This document shows positions 58,798-64,000 of a stretch of DNA of 64,000 nucleotides, piece by piece. Made by a program: the position numbers and the translations under genes. Every line of letters starts with the position of its first letter. Position 1 is the first letter of the stretch. Source of the DNA: Ciona intestinalis (Eukaryota > Chordata > Ascidiacea > Phlebobranchia > Cionidae); NCBI RefSeq assembly GCF_000224145.3, contig NC_020179.2, positions 984,571 to 1,048,570 of the forward strand. The letters run 5' to 3'. The notes beneath the pieces are model-generated. The model had not been told where the DNA came from and made no database searches. It saw nothing but the letters and a program-made list of their open reading frames with translations.

Positions 58798-59702
58798 AGC
58801 AAATACTAACGCTCCTAATTAATACAAATGACCTTTTATGTAAAACCGTTATTAAATTCAAGCTACGCGTTTCCAAAATACAGCGAGGCTCTTACGATAA
58901 CCAAAATGTTAAATTCAAACGCGAATCGATTTGACATGATGAATTGCGTTTGCAAATCGTTTGAAACGGAGTGGCCTCCTGATGTAAAAAGCAATTGACA
59001 ACTGTTTTCAGTTGCTATAACAGTTATGTATAGTACTGTATTTTCTCCCACTCAATGTGCTTTTAAACTGTTCTATATTTTCTATATACACATATCAACT
59101 AAAATAACTATAAGACTAAACTCGTACTTAAATGGCTATAACAAGAAGTTCCTATACTTTTAAATACAGTATATATACCAGTTGAAACTATATAGACATT
59201 TTACAATACAGACTGTAAGCATGTCTTGAGCGAAAAATAAACTTTGTGTTTTAGTGTGTTAAGACATTTCTTCAAGTGCCCTTGAACAATTGAAATAAAC
59301 GTAAATAATTTATATACATGCGCTTCCCTATGCCTGCAAGCCAGCAGTTTCTTTAAAGACGTGCATTACAATGGCCTTTTCAACCCAAGAATTTTACTTT
59401 ATTTTAAATTTACAAATTTCCAACGAACAAAAAGAAACAGAAAATTCAAATAGAATTTCAAAACGCTATGTTTAAATTGCATTTGCTATTGGGCCTTGAC
59501 AAAAGACTTCTTGAAAAATTAATGGCGCGCCTGGTACTGCTTAGGTCTCATGTGCATTTAGATACCATTGGTATTGTGGAATCTAAATATAGCCTTTAAT
59601 TTAAAGCCTGATAATAAACTGCGGTGTTTGTAATATAGTAAGCCATTTCGTTTTTAATTTACATTTCTCGCACACGTTGTTTCTGTGCAGCTGTATTGTA
59701 TA

Positions 59703-59893
59703 TAGTACTGTGGGGCAAGATGGGACGCCTTTAGCACATGATAACCAAACATCCTGATCGTGTTTTAAACAATTAACAACGATCTATGGGAGTCGTGAGG
59801 ATACGGTTTTATAATTCTTTGAATGTCCTTTGTTTACTACCAAATTGGACGAGAAAATAGAAGAAAATTGTGTCCCAACTTTCCCCACCCTAC
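59703..59893 (+). mobile_element. MITE-like element, complete
   Basis: TAGTACTGTGGGGCAAGATG to TGTCCCAACTTTCCCCACCC. Confidence 0.85.
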
Positions 59894-60059
59894 TGTGTAT
59901 GTGTGTGCTTTGTGTATATATTCTACACAGCTGTATTACAGCTGCTAGTTTGCAATTGTATTGATTTCCTAAGAATTTTGTAGTTAAACTGTAATTTAGA
60001 TGTTAATAACTTTGCAGTGTTTCGGCAGTGCAAGTAAGTTATATGCAGATCTTGCTAAA

Positions 60060-60362
60060 AATATCCTAGTGGTTAGAGCATCTGTTTTTTCTAGCCCAGA
60101 AGAAATGGGTTCAGGGCTCGAACCTGCTATACCACTTTGGCGAGTGTATACTTGGCCGAAAAATTTAACACTAATTATTCAACTCGGTGATCCCTTATAG
60201 ACTTATAGGGTTCTCTAAATTGTCCCGCAAACACTAAAAAATAAGCGGTAATTAACTCGTATGTGTGTATGAAAACGAGGTGTATGAAACAAAACACCCA
60301 TCTTATAAAAAACGTCATTTTCCACTACAAGAGGGTAAATAACTTACATTTATTTATTCAAA
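60060..60362 (+). mobile_element. SINE, full length
   Basis: tRNA-like head (ATCCTAGTGGTTAGAGCATC; GGGTTCAGGGCTCGAACC), body with ATGAAACAAAACACCCATC, and tail ACATTTATTTATTC. Confidence 0.75.
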
Positions 60363-60914
60363 AGTGAAACCATTAGGCATCTTTACCCCCATCTAACGGC
60401 AGCGTTTTGTGCAGCAATTATTCGCTAATTTAAGTTTTAGTGTCGGCACTTGACTGTAGTAAAGTCCCTTATGTTTCCTTTGACGATTTTACTTAATTCG
60501 CCTTGGGGCATTTTGAACGTCTGCGAGTTCAGTCCATACTTAAGTCCTTACCGTGTTTCTTCGACTGATGTTTTTGAAATCTTGTTATTATTTGATTTTA
60601 GATTACTTTATATGTTTCAATAGCGTATAACATATGAAAAGGTAGTGGTAGAGTATCTGTACTTTGTAAAAACGATTAAACAGTGATATTGTATTACTTG
60701 CAATTTATTTATATTAGTACAGTTTAGAACTATTGGATATACAAGAGATCCTAGTTATTTTAACTCTATAGTAAAAATGCATGCTGTTTTTATGTGTGTT
60801 TTCATACAATTTTTATATATACGTTTCAGACAAAAGAGACATTTTACAAATTGGGTATAAGTGTTCAAAGTTCGCGGATAACGAGATTATAATAGGGTTG
60901 GGCGATTTCTATTT

Positions 60915-61029
60915 ATGAAACTTTTTGGAGTCATAGTTGCACTGCTGGTTTTAAGTCACGGGGTTTCGCAACAGGTCTACAATGGAAGTATAACCGAAAG
61001 TACAACATCAGAAGTTACCAGAAATAATG
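60915..61029 (+). CDS. ZP-domain protein exon 1, duplicate copy (probably an assembly duplicate)
   Basis: Same signal-peptide exon as 61937-62051 with one residue change (SQQVY against SQEVY), same donor and phase. It sits before the gap and most likely represents the other haplotype rather than a second gene. Confidence 0.7.
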
Positions 61030-61126
61030 GTAAATGTTAATTACTGTTGTTTAATATGTTTATTATTGTTTTGCAGTAATATATGAAATAGTTTGGTTTT
61101 TAAAATAATGTTGGATTTAGAGTTTA

Positions 61127-61502
61127 TAGTGGGGTGGGGGAAGATGGGACACCTTTAGCAAACAATTTCCGTCCTGATTGTGTTTTAAACATTTAACAAT
61201 GGTCTGTGGGGGTCTTGAGGATGTAGTTTTATAATTCTTTCACAGTTCTTGGTTTACTACTAAATGGGGCGAGAAAATAGATTTAAAACGTGTCCCATCT
61301 TTCCCCAACCTACTATATATAGTTCGTTGGAGTAAGAGACCATATTTTTATTCGAGTTTATTGTCACATTCTGTAAAAAACAAAAAATATTCAGCGAATT
61401 TTATAACCAGGTCCTAACGACTTTTAAATAGCCTTTAAGTTTGTTTAAAACACAATAAATATGGGATAATATGTATTAACGGTGTCCATCTTACTCCACC
61501 CA
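61127..61502. mobile_element. Two adjacent MITE-like elements (repeated at 62150-62523)
   Basis: A plus-oriented copy (61127-61318, AGTGGGGTGGGGGAAGATGG) is followed directly by a second-subtype copy in reverse (61320-61502, end GGTGTCCATCTTACTCCACC). The pair appears again after the gap because of the local duplication. Confidence 0.8.
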
Positions 61503-61540
61503 AACACTCTTATAGCCGTATATATGCTTTAGTTATTTCG

Positions 61541-61665
61541 NNNNNNNNNNNNNNNNNNNNNNNNNNNNNNNNNNNNNNNNNNNNNNNNNNNNNNNNNNNN
61601 NNNNNNNNNNNNNNNNNNNNNNNNNNNNNNNNNNNNNNNNNNNNNNNNNNNNNNNNNNNNNNNNN
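61541..61665. other. Assembly gap (125 N)
   Basis: Run of unknown bases between the two copies of the 0.9-kb segment. Confidence 1.
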
Positions 61666-62565
61666 TGGTAGAGTATCTGTACTTTGTAAAAACGATTAGA
61701 CAATGATATTGTATTACTTACAATTTATTCATATTAGTACAGTTTATAACTATTGGATATACAAGAGATCCTATAGTTATTTTAACTCTATAGTAAAAAT
61801 GCATGCTGTTTTTATGTGTGTTTTCATACAATTTTTATATATACGTTTCAGACAAAAGAGACATTTTACAAATTGGGTATAAGTGTTCAAAGTTCGCGGA
61901 TAACGAGATTATAATAGGGTTGGGCGATTTCTATTTATGAAACTTTTTGGAGTCATAGTTGCACTGCTGGTTTTAAGTCACGGGGTTTCGCAAGAGGTCT
62001 ACAATGGAAGTATAACCGAAAGTACAACATCAGAAGTTACCAGAAATAATGGTAAATGTTAATTACTGTTGTTTAATATGTTTATTATTGTTTTGCAGTA
62101 ATATATGAAATAGTTTGGTTTTTAAAATAATGTTGGATTTAGAGTTTATAGTGGGGTGGGGGAAGATGGGACACCTTTAGCAAACAATTTCCGTCCTGAT
62201 TGTGTTTTAAACATTTAACAATGGTCTGTGGGGGTCTTGAGGATGTAGTTTTATAATTCTTTCACTGTTCTTGGTTTACTACTAAATGGGGCGAGAAAAT
62301 AGATTTAAAACGTGTTCCATCTTTCCCCAACCTACTATATATAGTTCGTTGGAGTAAGAGACAATGTTTTTATTCGAGTTTATTGTCACATTCTGTAAAA
62401 AACAAAAAATATTCAGCGAACTTTATAACCATGTCCTAACGACTTTTAAATAGCCTTTAAGTTTGTTTAAAACACAATAAATATGGGATAATATGTATTA
62501 ACGGTGTCCATCTTACTCCACCCAAAACACTCTTATAGGCCGTATATATGCTTTAGTTTATTTCG
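61666..62565. repeat. 0.9-kb gap-flanking duplication, copy B
   Basis: Partner of 60646-61540; begins exactly where the N run ends and continues into unique sequence carrying the ZP exons. Confidence 0.95.
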
Positions 62566-63452
62566 CCTACAAACCGGTGCCGATTCGACTGCAGAACTTT
62601 TTGAAAGAGGTAATCGGTTTGACGTCACGAATGACGTAGATCCTAGTGTTATTTTACTCATTTCCACTCTAGGCCCAGCGAAAGGTGCAAAGCCTGGTGT
62701 TGTGTGCGGCGAGGGATCTATAGATCTATCCATACCTAGGGTCATGTTACCGTCTGGCTTGGCCGCTGACAGAGTTCTGTTTCGATCTGACACCTCGGCA
62801 CCCTGCAGGGGAAGAAATTCGGAAAGAGAGAAAATTTTGTTGAAGGTTCGGTTTCGACCGAGACGGTTGTGTGGGACTACTGAAACGGTAGGGTATATTT
62901 ATCCACAAATATATGGTATAGTTTGGTATAAGATGGGACGTTTTATTATATTTTAATATTTTTCCATTTGGTTGTATACAAAAATGGCTGCAAATCCAAG
63001 CAAAATACAGTTTTGGAAAATAAATTGTAAACAAGTACGGTGTCAAGAGACTTTTATACTGTTTTATACAGTAGGTTGGGGTAAGATGCCCAAAAATTCA
63101 TTAACTTTTATCGTTCCAATAGATAGTAAACAAAGAACATTCAATAAATTCTGTAACCGTAGCCGCGACTCCATAAAAAAACGATAAGTTGTTAATATTG
63201 AATATGTTCTAACGATCTTACCGTACAGTACCTTTCATGAGTTGGAGTATGTAATTAAACGCTTTAGATGTGTTTTAAAAACACAGATCAATAAAGTTTG
63301 TTGACATTTTTTCAGATCAATGGGTTACAAAAGATGTACAGAAACGAAATTGTTTATTTCGATGCAAACTCAGGACAGATTCGAAGCGTTTTCAACTTTT
63401 CATGTTTATATTATAATGAAAAACATGTTCCCTTTCTCTCGCAATCAAAAAG
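61937..63452 (+). CDS. Secreted ZP (zona pellucida) domain protein, 3' truncated
   Basis: Exons: 61937-62051, 62595-62887, 63316-63452, then beyond the window. Exon 1 encodes a signal peptide (MKLFGVIVALLVLSHGVSQ) and a Thr/Ser/Asn-rich start. Exons 2-3 encode a ZP-N half with its four cysteines in the usual places: VVCGEG, APCRGR, LCGTTE (the CGT motif) and FNFSCLYY, plus MYRNEIVYF, matching the Y-x-N-x-I motif of the family. ZP proteins polymerise into egg coats and other extracellular matrices; ascidian vitelline coats contain such proteins, but tissue cannot be told here. The exon 2 acceptor (CTGCAG|AA) is the one that fits the phase-1 donor of exon 1; the frame is open further upstream, so a longer exon 2 is possible. 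ZP-C and any anchor lie outside the window. Confidence 0.85.
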
Positions 63453-63654
63453 GTAAATACTTTTGGTCGTTAGACGGCGCTGCGGAGCTGTAAAATATTT
63501 TTGGGCGATAGAGGTTTTCATTGAGTGGATATTGAAACAACAAACAGTTTAAGTAAGCTAATCGGTTTTATAAGCTAAAATAATAATACATAATAAAACA
63601 CGTCTGTTGTTATACGTATGTTGCATGTATACAACAACAAAAAATGTTTAGAAG

Positions 63655-63860
63655 GTCGGGGTAAGATGGATAACGTACGTAACCTTATGTTTTCAAATTA
63701 TATTTTCAACAATTAACAACGCTCTTTTAAAGTCGTAAGGATACTGTTATATTAAGAATTCTAACTTACATGGTTATATAGTTCTGTAAATATTTTTTGT
63801 CTCCTTTCAAATAGGACAATCAAAAATAGAACAATTATCATCTTACGCCAATCTACTGCA
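63655..63860 (+). mobile_element. MITE-like element, second subtype, ZP intron 3
   Basis: GAAGGTCGGGGTAAGATGGA, interior CAACGCTCTTTTAAAGTCGT, end ATCATCTTACGCCAATCTAC. Another partial copy lies at about 63070-63225. Confidence 0.7.
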
Positions 63861-64000
63861 TAATATACTCCCAAAAAGTCTTTGTCACTACGCGGTTTAC
63901 AATTTTATAATCAAAACTGTTCTTGTTTACTTTTTAAGCTTTTCTAAAAAAAACAGTTAAATTTATTTTCTTCTGTTTTGAGTGCAAATATAAAATGTTA

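Larger units (their letters stand above)
56010..60914. other. Long intergenic stretch between PIM (minus) and ZP gene (plus)
   Basis: 4.9 kb between divergent genes. Contains MITEs at 57434-57620, 58037-58235, 58600-58797 and 59703-59893, plus a SINE at 60060-60362. Open frames at 56762-57034 and 57681-57971 show no domain, signal or splice context and are probably chance. The first 1.4 kb holds no repeat that I recognise. Confidence 0.5.
60646..61540. repeat. 0.9-kb gap-flanking duplication, copy A
   Basis: Almost identical to 61666-62565 with a few substitutions and 1-base indels. Ends exactly where the N run starts. Contains the first exon of the ZP gene and two MITEs. Confidence 0.95.

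Overview
This window is animal genomic DNA, most likely from the sea squirt Ciona (C. intestinalis/robusta type). The evidence is compact AT-rich DNA, chordate-type genes with many short introns (about 100-1000 bp), and a very dense load of short non-coding repeats. The dominant repeat has ends close to GTGGGGTAAGATGGGACA; I associate it with Ciona from memory and have not checked it. There is no bacterial gene organisation, rRNA or CRISPR array.

Layout. (1) 1-8574 (+): a KIF4-type chromokinesin, cut at its 5' end by the window edge, 18 exons. (2) 9356-12266 (+): a five-exon claudin-superfamily tetraspan protein with an unusually long, glycosylated first loop. (3) 19876-13924 (-): a nine-exon SLAIN-family microtubule regulator. 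(4) 21018-21905 (+): an intronless orphan seven-transmembrane receptor-like protein. (5) 23325-24701 (+): an intronless eIF2B gamma subunit. (6) 25246-42714 (+): vitamin K-dependent gamma-carboxylase (GGCX), 16 exons. Exons 8 and 9 are separated by 11 kb containing an IAP gene (BIR-BIR-UBA-RING, 30579-34608) and a 1.3-kb-arm inverted duplication. The inverted duplication carries a small secreted tyrosine-repeat protein gene on the left arm and a broken copy on the right. (7) 50186-49545 (-): a 213-residue protein of unknown family. (8) 56009-51710 (-): a PIM-type kinase with a 350-residue extension. (9) 60915-63452 (+): the start of a secreted ZP-domain protein, with its first exon present twice across an assembly gap.

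Assembly. Four N runs (28276-28325, 39182-39306, 46136-46635, 61541-61665) divide the window into contigs. The piece 28326-39181 begins with 2.07 kb nearly identical to the last 2.07 kb before the 46136 gap. The simplest reading is that this contig belongs downstream of GGCX rather than inside it. The gap at 61541 is likewise flanked by two near-identical 0.9-kb ends, which looks like two haplotypes placed in tandem. Gene order in those parts should not be taken literally.

The genes form no operon-like pathway. They are ordinary independent chordate genes: mitosis and cytoskeleton (KIF4, SLAIN), translation (EIF2B3), secretory-pathway modification (GGCX), apoptosis and signalling (IAP, PIM), and surface or extracellular proteins (claudin-like, 7TM, ZP, Tyr-repeat). 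The space between them, and many introns, is filled by about 30 copies of one MITE-like family, about 20 tRNA-like SINE pieces and several smaller repeat families.
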